A stretch of DNA of 21,376 nt, from positions 1 through 21,376 of the forward strand of contig JAOAIA010000020.1 in NCBI GenBank assembly GCA_026414955.1, given 5' to 3'. The translations under genes were made by a program, and so were the position numbers. Positions 6,878 through 14,998 of this stretch are shown one piece after another. The stretch is from Candidatus Bipolaricaulota bacterium. Lineage in GTDB: Bacteria > Bipolaricaulota > Bipolaricaulia > RBG-16-55-9 > DRXL01. How positions within the stretch are numbered: position 1 is the first letter of the stretch; each line of letters begins with the position of its first letter. The notes below the pieces were generated by a model, which worked only from the letters and a program-made list of their open reading frames with translations, did not search any database and had not been told where the DNA came from.

Positions 6878-7906
6878 ATGGCGAAGAACGAGATCTTGCT
6901 GGAAGTCCGCAATCTGAAGAAGTACTTCCCGGTGCGGCGCGGCGTGCTGCGCCGCGTCGTCGCGCACGTGAAGGCCGTGGACGGCGTGAGCTTCTTCATC
7001 CGCGAAGGGGAGACGCTGGGGCTGGTGGGGGAGTCCGGCTGTGGCAAGACGACAGTGGGCCGTACGATCCTGCGCCTCATTGACCCCACCGCTGGGAGTA
7101 TTCTCTTTCGCAGCAACGGCAACGCTGTAGACATCGCCAAGCTCTCCCAGCGCGCCCTCAAGCCCCTTCGCCGCCAGATGCAGATTATCTTTCAAGACCC
7201 CTACAGCTCGCTCAACCCCAGGATGACCATCGGGGATATTATCGGCGAGCCGCTGGTGGTGCATCGGGTGGGCACGGCTGCCGAGCGCGAAGCCCGCGTC
7301 AAAGAATTATTAGAAGCCGTCGGGATGAACCCCCAGTATATGAAACGCTACCCCCATGAGTTCTCCGGGGGGCAGCGCCAGCGCATCGGGATCGCGCGGG
7401 CGTTGGCTCTGGGGCCAAAGCTCATCATCTGCGACGAGCCGGTCTCAGCGTTGGACGTCTCCATTCAAGCCCAAGTGATCAACCTGCTCGAAGATTTACA
7501 GAAGGAGTTCGGGCTGACGTATCTGTTTATTGCGCATGATCTCTCCGTAGTCCGGCACATCAGTGATCGCGTCGCCGTGATGTACCTGGGCAAGATCGTC
7601 GAGATGGCCGAGACCGAAGAGCTCTTTCGCAATCCCCGGCACCCGTATACCGAAGCGTTGCTCTCGGCGGTGCCGGTGCCAGACCCGGACTATCAGCGCG
7701 AGCGCATTATTCTGAAGGGCGACGTGCCCAGCCCGGTCAACCCGCCGTCGGGGTGCTATTTCCATCCCAGATGCCCCTACGCGCAGCCGATCTGCAAAGA
7801 GCAAGAGCCGTCGTTTGTTGACATCGGTGGGGAGCACTTTGCGAGCTGTCACTTCTCTCAGACATTACAGCTTAAGGGCGTGGGGGAGATCGCCGAGCGT
7901 CGCTAG
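6878..7906 (+). CDS. oppF: Opp/Dpp-type ABC transporter ATP-binding protein (OppF/DppF-like)
   Basis: 342 residues, partner ATPase of the preceding OppD-like protein. Walker A GESGCGKTT, Q-loop IIFQDPYSSLNPRM (typical of OppF/DppF), signature FSGGQRQR, Walker B LIICDEPVSALD and switch histidine FIAHDLSVV are present, with the C-terminal oligopeptide tail containing GCYFHPRCP. The ATG at 6878 is preferred because GAGGTG (6869-6874), overlapping the oppD stop, serves as its ribosome binding site; an in-frame GTG at 6872 is part of that site. Likely substrate-binding partners are the two SBPs at the left end, by family logic only. Confidence 0.93.
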   Translation: MAKNEILLEVRNLKKYFPVRRGVLRRVVAHVKAVDGVSFFIREGETLGLVGESGCGKTTVGRTILRLIDPTAGSILFRSNGNAVDIAKLSQRALKPLRRQMQIIFQDPYSSLNPRMTIGDIIGEPLVVHRVGTAAEREARVKELLEAVGMNPQYMKRYPHEFSGGQRQRIGIARALALGPKLIICDEPVSALDVSIQAQVINLLEDLQKEFGLTYLFIAHDLSVVRHISDRVAVMYLGKIVEMAETEELFRNPRHPYTEALLSAVPVPDPDYQRERIILKGDVPSPVNPPSGCYFHPRCPYAQPICKEQEPSFVDIGGEHFASCHFSQTLQLKGVGEIAERR

Positions 7907-7909
7907 GTG

Positions 7910-7927
7910 CGGATGCTGAAGCATCCG
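7910..7927 (+). terminator. Small hairpin between oppF and rdgB
   Basis: CGGATGC (7910-7916), TGAA loop, GCATCCG (7921-7927): a perfect 7-pair stem directly after the oppF stop. No T-run follows, so it is more likely a processing or partial attenuation site than a full terminator; rdgB has no clear promoter of its own. Confidence 0.4.
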
Positions 7928-7955
7928 GCTCACGGGGGGCTTGTGCGAAGGGGTT

Positions 7956-8534
7956 ATGGTTCTTCTACTGGGCACGAAGAATATCCACAAAATCCGAGAG
8001 ATTACTGAGATTCTTTCCGATGTCCCCGGGGTCAAGTTCCTCACATGGCACGAGCGCCCGTTCTCTGACGTTCGTGAAGACGGCAAGACTTTTGAAGAGA
8101 ACGCCCGCAAGAAAGCCAGAGAGATCTGCGCCCAGACGGGCTTGCCCGTGCTCGCGGAAGATTCGGGGCTGGAGGTCTACGCGCTCGGCGGAGCGCCAGG
8201 GGTGCGCTCGGCGCGCTTCGCCGGGGCGCAGAAAGACGACCACGCCAACATCGCAAAGCTTCTCGATGCTCTGAGAAATATATCCGATCGGCGGGCGCGG
8301 TTCCGCTGTGTTGCTGTGCTTGTCTTTCCCGACGGGCGGGAGTTTGTGAGCGAGGGCGTTCTCGAGGGGAGCATCGCGCTCGCTCCAGCGGGCAGTGCCG
8401 GCTTTGGATATGATCCGGTCTTCATTCCCGACGGCTACGGGCAGACCCTTGCGGAACTCGGCCCAGACGTGAAAAACCGTATCAGCCATCGGCAGCGCGC
8501 ACTGGAGGGCATTAAGGCCCATTTGTCATTCTGA
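7956..8534 (+). CDS. rdgB: XTP/dITP pyrophosphatase (RdgB/HAM1 family)
   Basis: 192 residues. It hydrolyses non-canonical purine triphosphates (XTP, dITP/ITP) to monophosphate and pyrophosphate and so keeps them out of DNA and RNA. The family landmarks are all present in order: LLGTKNIHKIREI near the start (substrate loop), TFEENARKKA, EDSGLEV with the catalytic Asp, GVRSARFAG, FGYDPVF and NRISHRQRAL at the end. Length is normal. The ATG at 7956 is preferred over a TTG at 7941; AAGGGG lies only two bases before it, which is tight. The last codons and the TGA stop lie inside a palindromic repeat (8524-8572), so the extreme C-terminus may be repeat-derived. Confidence 0.93.
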   Translation: MVLLLGTKNIHKIREITEILSDVPGVKFLTWHERPFSDVREDGKTFEENARKKAREICAQTGLPVLAEDSGLEVYALGGAPGVRSARFAGAQKDDHANIAKLLDALRNISDRRARFRCVAVLVFPDGREFVSEGVLEGSIALAPAGSAGFGYDPVFIPDGYGQTLAELGPDVKNRISHRQRALEGIKAHLSF

Positions 8535-8572
8535 GCGCGAGCGAGGAATCCTTCGCTGCGCTCAGGGTGACA
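8524..8572. terminator. 49-base palindromic repeat between convergent rdgB and rpoC
   Basis: TGTCATTCTGAGCG (8524-8537) pairs imperfectly with CGCTCAGGGTGACA (8559-8572), with a second inner pairing around GGAATCC. On the plus strand it is followed directly by TTTTTT, so it works as a rho-independent terminator for rdgB. On the minus strand, after the rpoC stop at 8577, it also forms a hairpin but has no T-run. This type of TGTCATTCTGAGCG palindrome is a dispersed repeat in many bacterial genomes. Confidence 0.7.
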
Positions 8573-8576
8573 TTTT

Positions 8577-11500
8577 TTATGAAGCAGTCTGGTGTGCTAT
8601 CGGAGCAGCCGAAGCCCCGTCGGTAGCAGCAGCGGGCGCAGCCGTCACTGTCATCGGCTGGGGTGACGGTGGGCGCTTAAAACCCGTCCCCGCGGGGATG
8701 CGCTTGCTCACGATCACGGCGGGCTTGAGGCTCTCTAATCTATCTACGGCCCCCTTGAGCGCCGCTTCGGCTAAGACGGTCGTCGTCCGCTGGAACGACG
8801 CTGCGGAGAGCCACGATTTGGTCTCGAGCGCCGCCTTGGAGATGCGCAGCAGGGCGCGCTCCCCGTTGGGCAGGCGCTTCTCAGCGATGCGCTGCGTGAC
8901 CTTCTCTTTGCCGCGCTCCAGCACGATCTCGGTCACCCCGGCGCGCAGGGCTGCCCGAATCAGCTCGCTCGTCACCGTGCTGCCCTTGGGGGCTATTACC
9001 GCTCCGGTCTTGTCCGCTATGGGAGCAGCTAACGTCAACCCGATGACCTCCTCGCGCTCTCTGCGAATCTGACGATTCTCCTCCAGCAGACGCTTGTTCT
9101 CAGCTTGGAACTCCTCAAGGAGCACCAATTCGTTGGGCAAGAACTGCGAGTCCCCCGGGTCAATGATGCGCACGTTGTTGAGCATCTGGCGGATGACCAG
9201 CTCGATATGCTTGTCGTTGATATCAACGCCTTGGCTCTTGTAGACTTTGTGAATCTCTTCTAACAGATACGTTCTGGTCTTGTCCACGCCGGCGATGCTT
9301 AAGAGCCTATGGGGCGAGATGACGCCCTTGGAGAGGAGTTCCCCTTTCTGGACCTTGTCGCCGACTCGGACCGTGGGGGGGTTGCTCAGTTCGACGGTCG
9401 CCTCATGGTGATACGAGATTTCGACGAGATCGTCGTCGAGGGATTTGATCGCGTCAATGTGAACAAGCTCGTCGCCCGGCAGCGTCAGAGCAAAGAGCGG
9501 CTCACCGGCTTCGACCCACTCGCCGTCGGCCTTGAGCACGGTGACGTCTTCGGTGAGCGTGAATTCTTTCTTCTCTTGGGGCTGATAGACGATAATCTGA
9601 TTCTTGGTGACGATGGCGACACCCGAAGCTTGGGCACGCAGCTCGATGGGCTTGGAGGCCGTGGAGAGCTGCTCCCCTTTGACGACCTTATCGCCGACGT
9701 TGACCGAGCGCCGCGCGCCGTAGGGGAGCTTGTAGCGCACGCGGTTGCCGGTCTCCTTCTCTTTGATGATGAGGGCGCGCTCGTCGTTCTCCACGATCTC
9801 CTCGACGACGCCGTCTACCGTCGAGACGAGCGGCTCTTCATGGAACGGCTCGGCGAGCAGCGTCTCCGCGGCGACTCTCTGCCCGTGGCTCACCACGGGC
9901 TTGACGCCCTCCGGCAGGGTATAGACGGCATCGTTCTCATCGAGAATATAGAGTTTGTGGAGCTTTTCCCTCTCGATGAGGCGCACGGTGCCGCGGCGCG
10001 GGCTGTGCCCCTGGAGGAGCTTGCCCAACGGGACTTCAGCCGCGTTCTTCCCCGGCGAGACGAAGAGCGCCTTGGGGAGGCGGATGCGCCTCTCGTCGCC
10101 GTGTAAGACGGCCACGAGCCGGCCGGTCTCGGCGGACTGCTTGAGGTCTGTCACCACCCCGCTGATCGGTGCGATCTCGCTCTGGGAGCTGCGCACGGCT
10201 TTGCGCGCCTCAAAGAGTTCTTCGGCGCGCGGCAGACCTTGGGTGATATCAATGCCGGCCACGCCGCCGGTATGGAACGTCTTCATAGTGAGCTGGGTGC
10301 CCGGCTCACCGATAGACTGCGCCGCGATGACGCCCACAGCTGTGCCCAGCTCGACTAGCTTATGGGTGCTCAGGTCGTAGCCGTAGCACTGCTGACAGAC
10401 GCCTCTGCGCACGGTGCAGCGCATCGGGGAGCGAATGACGATGGTGGGGCGCACGCGGATCGTCTCGATCTTGAGGGTGCGCAACTTCTCAGCTAGTGTT
10501 CGCGTGATCGTTTCGTCTTGGGAGACGACGACGTGGTTGGTCTTGGGGTCGCGGATATCGTGGGCGGCTTTGGTGCCCACGACTTTTTCATAGAACGCGC
10601 GATCGCTGACGGCAAGCTCAGTAGTGAGATTCCCAAAGTATCGGGCTTTCTCGCGATCGAAGGCCGCGCCGCGCTTCATCAGGGTCTCTCCCAGAAAGAC
10701 GAGATCGCGAGCGAGCACGCGCCCGTAGATGCGCTCTTCTATCGTTTCCATGACTTCGTGGGGCTTGGTGAAGTAGAGCGGATCAATCTCGATCCCCTCG
10801 GTGGTGCCGCAGTCTTCTGCTTTCACGATCAGCTCTTCGGTCGCGTCGACCAATCGCCGGGTGAGATACCCTGAATCAGCAGTCTTGAGGGCGGTATCGG
10901 CGGTCCCTTTGCGCCCGCCGTGCGTGCTGATAAAGTACTCGATGACGTTCAGCCCTTCCCGAAAGTTTGAGATGACCGGCATCTCGATGATGCGTCCCGA
11001 AGGATCGCTCATGGGGCCGCGCATCCCGGAGAGCTGTTTGACTTGGGTGCTGCTGCCGCGCGCCCCAGAATCGACGATCATATAGATCGGGTTGAACGGA
11101 TGTTGTGCAAGGTTCTTCATGGTCGCGTCGGCGACCTTGTCCACGGTCTCCATCCAGACTTCTATGATCTTGGTCTTGCGTTCCTCGTCGGTGACCAGGC
11201 CGCGCTCGTAGCGCTCGTTGATCTTGGCGACGCGCTCGCGGGCCTCGGCGAGGATATCTTCTTTTTCTGGGGGAATGAGACAATCACGCACGGAGATCGT
11301 CAGCCCGGATTTCGTCGCAAACGAGAACCCCAGGTCTTTGAGGTCGTCTAAGAGCTGCACGGTGCGGTCTAAGCCGTGCTGGAAGTAGCACTCCATGATG
11401 AGCGCGTTGATGGCATCGGAGTCAAAAGTTTTGTTATAATCCCGCAGGTCTGGGGGGAACGCCGTGTTGAGCAGGGCGCGCCCCAGCGTCGTATCTATGA

Positions 11501-13574
11501 GTTTGCCGTCAATGCGAATCTTGATGGGCGCGTGCAGGGAGATGATCTGCTCTTCGTAGGCGCGTTCAGCCTCAGCGATGCTCGTAAAGTACTTGCCCTT
11601 GCCCCTCCCCTCCGGGTCGAGCAGCGACAGATAATAATACGCAAAGATCGAGTCTTGGGTGGGCACGCTGAGGGGTTTGCCGTTGGCCGGCGAGAGAATA
11701 TTCTTTGTCGAGAGCATGATCTCGCGCGTCTCTCGGATTGGTTCTTTGCCCAGGGGCAGGTGGACGGCCATCATGTCGCCGTCGAAGTCGGCGTTGTAGG
11801 GGCGGCAGACGAACGGGTGAATCTGAATAGACTCCCCGTCAACCAAGACCGGCTCAAACCCTTGAATGCCCAATCTGTGTAACGTGGGGGCGCGGTTGAG
11901 CAAGACCGGATGCTCCTTGACTAATTGCTCCAAAATATCCCAGACTTCGGGCATCTCGCCGGAGAGGGCCTTGTTCTTGACGTCGTCGAAGTTCGAAATT
12001 GCCGTGACGCCCAGGCGCGACAAGATAAACGGCTTGAACAGCTCTAGGGCCATCTTCTTGGGCAGGCCGCACTGATGAAGCTTTAATCTGGGGTTGACGA
12101 CGATGACGGCGCGCCCAGAATAGTCCACGCGCTTGCCCAATAGATTTCTGCGCAGGCGCCCGTGCTTGCCCTGGATGCGCTCGCTCAAAGACTTTAACGG
12201 GCGGTTGTCGCGCCCTAAGATGGGGTTGTCTTTCTTCTCATTATGGATGAGCGCGTCCACGGCTTCTTGCAACATGCGGCGCTCGTTGCGCAGGATGACC
12301 TCGGGCGCGCCCATCTCCAAAAGTTTTTTCAGCCTGTTGTTTCTGTTGATGATGCGCCTATAGAGATCGTTGAGATCGGTCGTAGCGAACTTGCCGCCCT
12401 CTAACTGTACGATGGGGCGCAGCTCTGGGGGCAAGATGGGGATGACATCTAAAACCATATTTTGGGGCTGGTTGCCGCTGCGCCGAACCTGTTGGACGAT
12501 CTCTAATCGCTTTAAGAGCCTCTTGCGGCGCCCCTCGGTCGGCTCCTGCGCGATCTGCTGGTGCAGCTCGGCTTCCAGGGCGGCTAAATCTAAGTTCGCA
12601 AGGACGCCCTTGATCCCTGCAGCGCCGGTCTGAGCCTCAAACTGCTCCGGATAGAGCTTCTCGTAGGCGTTCTTCTCCAGTTCCCAGAGGCGATCCCCGA
12701 CTTTCAAGGGCACGTTGGGGTTCTTGACGCTCGTCACGAGATAGACGAGGCTATCCACAGCCTCGACGACCTTCTTGCCCTTGAGATCGGGGTAGACGCT
12801 CTTGAGAAAATTAAACGTCGTCTCGGCGAGATACTCTTCTTTGAGCAATCGCGCTAAGGGTTGGCCGACTGGGACTTTCTCGCCCGACTGCACGAGCATC
12901 TCGGCGCTGAGGGGCACGGGGAATGCTTTGGTGGCGTTGGAGAGCTTGATGAGCTTGATCTCTTCGCCGTTGTCGAGCTTGATCTTCTCAAAAGAGACTT
13001 TGCCGTCGCCTTCGGCGCTGATCTCGAAGTCGTTCTCAAGCGCATAGAGGCGCTCGGCCGTGAATTTCTTCTTTTCGCCCAAAATCTGGAGCTGCGTCCC
13101 GTAAATAATAGCGCCCTTGGGAAAATCTGAAGAACTCGACTGAGTGATAATATACATCTCTTCTTCCAGGGGGGTCGTCTCGTAGTAGGCGATCTTTTTG
13201 AGCGTGGCGCGCTTGATGCCCAAGAGCGTGCTCAAGGGCGAAGAGATGCCCTTCAAGTACCAGAAATGGACGACGGGGCTGGCCAGCTCGACGTGGGCCA
13301 TGTTGGAGCGGCGCACGTCGGAGCTGGTCACGAGCACGCCGCACTTCTCGCACGTGATCCCTTCGAACTTGCGCCCACGATATTTCTGACAGGCGCACTC
13401 GTAGTCGTTCTCCGGGCCGAAGATCTCCTCCGCGAAGAGGCCGCCGCGCTCGGCTTTATGGGTTCTGTAATTGATCGTCTCGGACTCGGTGACCTCGCCG
13501 CGAGACCAGCTCTTGATCTCTTCGGGTGAGGCCAAGCCAATACGCAATTTGGCGATATCGTCACCGCTGTACAC
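8577..13574 (-). CDS. rpoC: DNA-directed RNA polymerase subunit beta'
   Basis: 1665 residues, the subunit carrying the catalytic Mg2+ site of RNA polymerase. The N-terminal zinc ribbon has Cys60, Cys62, Cys75 and Cys78. After a non-conserved insertion of roughly 130-300, the core resumes. NADFDGD (residues 594-600) holds the three catalytic aspartates. The second zinc site includes CTVRRGVCQQCYG, and the trigger-loop region reads GEPGTQLTMKTFHTGG near residue 1090. A long barrel-rich region precedes GVDKTRTYLLEEIHKVY. The conserved end PAGTGFKR is followed by an unusual alanine/proline-rich tail of about 30 residues. The protein is longer than E. coli beta' (1407) and close to those of Thermus and Thermotoga. 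The GTG start at 13572-13574 has an AGGGGGAG site. Upstream is fmdB (60-base gap), not rpoB. Confidence 0.98.
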   Translation of the reverse strand: MYSGDDIAKLRIGLASPEEIKSWSRGEVTESETINYRTHKAERGGLFAEEIFGPENDYECACQKYRGRKFEGITCEKCGVLVTSSDVRRSNMAHVELASPVVHFWYLKGISSPLSTLLGIKRATLKKIAYYETTPLEEEMYIITQSSSSDFPKGAIIYGTQLQILGEKKKFTAERLYALENDFEISAEGDGKVSFEKIKLDNGEEIKLIKLSNATKAFPVPLSAEMLVQSGEKVPVGQPLARLLKEEYLAETTFNFLKSVYPDLKGKKVVEAVDSLVYLVTSVKNPNVPLKVGDRLWELEKNAYEKLYPEQFEAQTGAAGIKGVLANLDLAALEAELHQQIAQEPTEGRRKRLLKRLEIVQQVRRSGNQPQNMVLDVIPILPPELRPIVQLEGGKFATTDLNDLYRRIINRNNRLKKLLEMGAPEVILRNERRMLQEAVDALIHNEKKDNPILGRDNRPLKSLSERIQGKHGRLRRNLLGKRVDYSGRAVIVVNPRLKLHQCGLPKKMALELFKPFILSRLGVTAISNFDDVKNKALSGEMPEVWDILEQLVKEHPVLLNRAPTLHRLGIQGFEPVLVDGESIQIHPFVCRPYNADFDGDMMAVHLPLGKEPIRETREIMLSTKNILSPANGKPLSVPTQDSIFAYYYLSLLDPEGRGKGKYFTSIAEAERAYEEQIISLHAPIKIRIDGKLIDTTLGRALLNTAFPPDLRDYNKTFDSDAINALIMECYFQHGLDRTVQLLDDLKDLGFSFATKSGLTISVRDCLIPPEKEDILAEARERVAKINERYERGLVTDEERKTKIIEVWMETVDKVADATMKNLAQHPFNPIYMIVDSGARGSSTQVKQLSGMRGPMSDPSGRIIEMPVISNFREGLNVIEYFISTHGGRKGTADTALKTADSGYLTRRLVDATEELIVKAEDCGTTEGIEIDPLYFTKPHEVMETIEERIYGRVLARDLVFLGETLMKRGAAFDREKARYFGNLTTELAVSDRAFYEKVVGTKAAHDIRDPKTNHVVVSQDETITRTLAEKLRTLKIETIRVRPTIVIRSPMRCTVRRGVCQQCYGYDLSTHKLVELGTAVGVIAAQSIGEPGTQLTMKTFHTGGVAGIDITQGLPRAEELFEARKAVRSSQSEIAPISGVVTDLKQSAETGRLVAVLHGDERRIRLPKALFVSPGKNAAEVPLGKLLQGHSPRRGTVRLIEREKLHKLYILDENDAVYTLPEGVKPVVSHGQRVAAETLLAEPFHEEPLVSTVDGVVEEIVENDERALIIKEKETGNRVRYKLPYGARRSVNVGDKVVKGEQLSTASKPIELRAQASGVAIVTKNQIIVYQPQEKKEFTLTEDVTVLKADGEWVEAGEPLFALTLPGDELVHIDAIKSLDDDLVEISYHHEATVELSNPPTVRVGDKVQKGELLSKGVISPHRLLSIAGVDKTRTYLLEEIHKVYKSQGVDINDKHIELVIRQMLNNVRIIDPGDSQFLPNELVLLEEFQAENKRLLEENRQIRREREEVIGLTLAAPIADKTGAVIAPKGSTVTSELIRAALRAGVTEIVLERGKEKVTQRIAEKRLPNGERALLRISKAALETKSWLSAASFQRTTTVLAEAALKGAVDRLESLKPAVIVSKRIPAGTGFKRPPSPQPMTVTAAPAAATDGASAAPIAHQTAS

Positions 13575-13634
13575 GTCGGCTCCCCCTTATAGTAGTGTTA
13601 CAGTGCCCTGGTGCTGTTGTGCTGCCGTGTTCGT

Positions 13635-13892
13635 TCACGAGTTGCTTGAGCTTGGAGATGTCTGCTGCGCTGTGCCGTTCGTTGAGTTCGTTGAGGTAGC
13701 GTGCTCGCGCTTCCGGCCGTAGTTGGTCGTGTAGAAGCCGGAGCCTTTGTATTGGATGCCCACGCGCGACGGGAGGCGACGTGCTTTCGGTGCTCCGCAC
13801 TCCTCGCAGTCGCGCGGATTCGGGCTGTTAAACGAGTCTAGGACGCTGAAGCTATGACCGCACGATTCACAGAGATAGCGATACAACGGCAT
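13635..13892 (-). CDS. FmdB family zinc ribbon protein
   Basis: 85 residues. The start MPLYRYLCESCGHSFSVLDS with CESC, followed by CEECGAPKARRL, is the classic FmdB/CxxC_CxxC regulatory-type zinc ribbon; four cysteines would bind one zinc. Family function is poorly known (the name comes from a gene beside formamidase). The last 25 residues are a low-complexity Ser/Thr/Asn tail, probably disordered. The ATG at 13890-13892 has GGAGG six bases upstream. It lies 60 bases before rpoC with no clear promoter between them, so it is probably the first gene of an fmdB-rpoC unit. Confidence 0.88.
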   Translation of the reverse strand: MPLYRYLCESCGHSFSVLDSFNSPNPRDCEECGAPKARRLPSRVGIQYKGSGFYTTNYGRKREHATSTNSTNGTAQQTSPSSSNS

Positions 13893-13981
13893 AGGAGTCC
13901 TCCCTACGAGCCACTATACAGAGTTCTGGGAAAGAAAGAGTGCTCACGGAGTCAAACCCACAAACCGCCATCGGTCCAACA

Positions 13982-14010
13982 AGTATAGCAAAAACTCCCC
14001 CATCGTGCAA
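13982..14010 (-). promoter_or_regulatory. fmdB-rpoC promoter
   Basis: On the minus strand, TTGCAC (14010 to 14005), 17 bases, then TGC-TATACT (-10 at 13987 to 13982, with an extended TG). The expected start near 13975 gives a leader of about 83 bases. A second, weaker -10-like TATAGT lies at 13918-13913, without a good -35. Confidence 0.6.
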
Positions 14011-14014
14011 ATGG

Positions 14015-14083
14015 CCAGACTTCGTCTGGACTATCCATCGTGCCGCCTACGGCGGCATGGCGAACGGTGCAGGCGAAGCCTGC
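14015..14083. repeat. Three consecutive 3-nt-loop hairpins spanning the ndk 3' end
   Basis: Three perfect short palindromes follow one another: CCAGAC-TTC-GTCTGG (14015-14029), TGCCGCC-TAC-GGCGGCA (14041-14057) and GCAGGC-GAA-GCCTGC (14069-14083). The second contains the ndk stop codon (14047-14049) and the third lies in the ndk coding end. The 9-mer CCATCGTGC flanks the first hairpin as a direct repeat (14000-14008, 14035-14043). The set may act as a terminator or 3'-end protection for ndk, although no T-run follows closely. Confidence 0.6.
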
Positions 14084-14484
14084 TCTTCGGGGAAGAAGAG
14101 AGCGAGTTCGCGCTGGGCCGACTGGGGGGAGTCAGACCCGTGAATGAGATTCTGGGTTAAGTCGAGTCCAAAATCTCCCCGGATCGTGCCCGGAGCGGCA
14201 TTGAACGGATTGGTAGCCCCCATCATCGTGCGCATCACGCTGATGGCGTTTGGGCCTTCGATGATCATCGCCACGGCGGGGCCGCTCGTGACGAAGTCCA
14301 CTAAGTCTTTGAAGAAGGGCTTTTCGCGGTGCTCGCCGTAGTGCGTCTCGGCGAGCTTTCTGTCAATCCGTATCATCTTCATGGCGACGATATGTAAATT
14401 CTTTGCCTCGATTCTTCTGATGATTTCACCGATGAGCCGTCGCTTGACGGCGTCGGGCTTAAGCATGACGAACGTGCGTTCCAT
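14047..14484 (-). CDS. ndk: Nucleoside diphosphate kinase
   Basis: 145 residues. It transfers the terminal phosphate between nucleoside tri- and diphosphates through a phosphohistidine. MERTFVMLKPDAVKRRLIGE is the canonical start, RTMMGATNPFNAAPGTIRGDFG the nucleotide-binding region, and NLIHGSDSPQSAQREL contains the active-site histidine. The ATG at 14482-14484 has AAGGAG six to seven bases before it; a longer reading frame back to 14622 runs through the promoter and is not used. The normal family end (ELALFFPEE) is followed by a short QASPAPFAMPP tail that is encoded by two of the hairpins described at 14015-14083, so it is probably a non-functional addition. Confidence 0.97.
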   Translation of the reverse strand: MERTFVMLKPDAVKRRLIGEIIRRIEAKNLHIVAMKMIRIDRKLAETHYGEHREKPFFKDLVDFVTSGPAVAMIIEGPNAISVMRTMMGATNPFNAAPGTIRGDFGLDLTQNLIHGSDSPQSAQRELALFFPEEQASPAPFAMPP

Positions 14485-14520
14485 TGGGTGCTCCTTATGA
14501 GGGAATTGAGTGTGAGCTTG

Positions 14521-14549
14521 ATTGTACAGGAATTTGTGCGGGAGAGCAA
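14521..14549 (-). promoter_or_regulatory. ndk promoter
   Basis: On the minus strand, TTGCTC (14549 to 14544), 17 bases, TACAAT (14526 to 14521), giving a leader of about 30 bases before the ATG at 14484. On the opposite strand a TATAAT (14560-14565) faces the broken regulator gene, without a good -35. Confidence 0.55.
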
Positions 14550-14594
14550 CACTATAAGCTATAATAATTCGGCCAGGACGACAGAGGGTCAGCC

Positions 14595-14998
14595 GTGTCA
14601 GAATGCCCCGCGATTTGCGCATACGAGAAAACCCTGGCGCTCGCCCGCGGGGAGTTTCTCGCCGAAGATCGTTACGAAGAGTGGGCCATCCCGTTGCGCG
14701 AACGTTGGCACGAACTCTTGCTCAAGACGCTCTCGCGCTTAGCCCGCTGCAGATTCTGAAGCGAGAGCTTGAACTGTCGCCCTCACAGGAGACGCGCGCC
14801 CTCTACGAGCAGATCCGCAAGCGCGAAGTCGCCGCGCCTGCGTCACGAGCTTTGCATAATCTCCCCCACGAGCTGACGAGCTTCATCGGGCGCGAGCGCG
14901 AGATCTCCCAGATCAAACACTTGCTCTTCAGTGCACGGCTCTTGACGCTCACCGGCCCTGGCGGCTGGGGTGAGGGGGTGGGGCAGGGACGGGGGTGA
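14595..14998 (+). pseudogene. Remnant of an AfsR/SARP-type regulator (BTAD domain plus start of NTPase domain)
   Basis: Two reading frames carry pieces of one protein. Frame one (14595-14759) reads LARGEFLAEDRYEEWAIPLR, the middle of a bacterial transcriptional activator domain (BTAD), then stops. Frame two picks up near 14747 as QILKRELELSPSQETRALYE, the end of the same domain, and runs into NLPHELTSFIGREREISQI and LLTLTGPGG, the start of the STAND/NB-ARC-like ATPase domain. The P-loop is cut off at GPGG, where G-rich repeat sequence and a stop at 14996-14998 follow. The DNA-binding N-terminus, about 40 BTAD residues and the whole ATPase domain are missing. This is a dead fragment; such regulators normally run to 600-1000 residues. 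Confidence 0.8.

Noticed and set aside
14485..14622. N-terminal extension of ndk back to 14622
   Set aside because: It would read through the ndk promoter and ribosome binding site; the family start MERTFVMLKPDA is at 14484.
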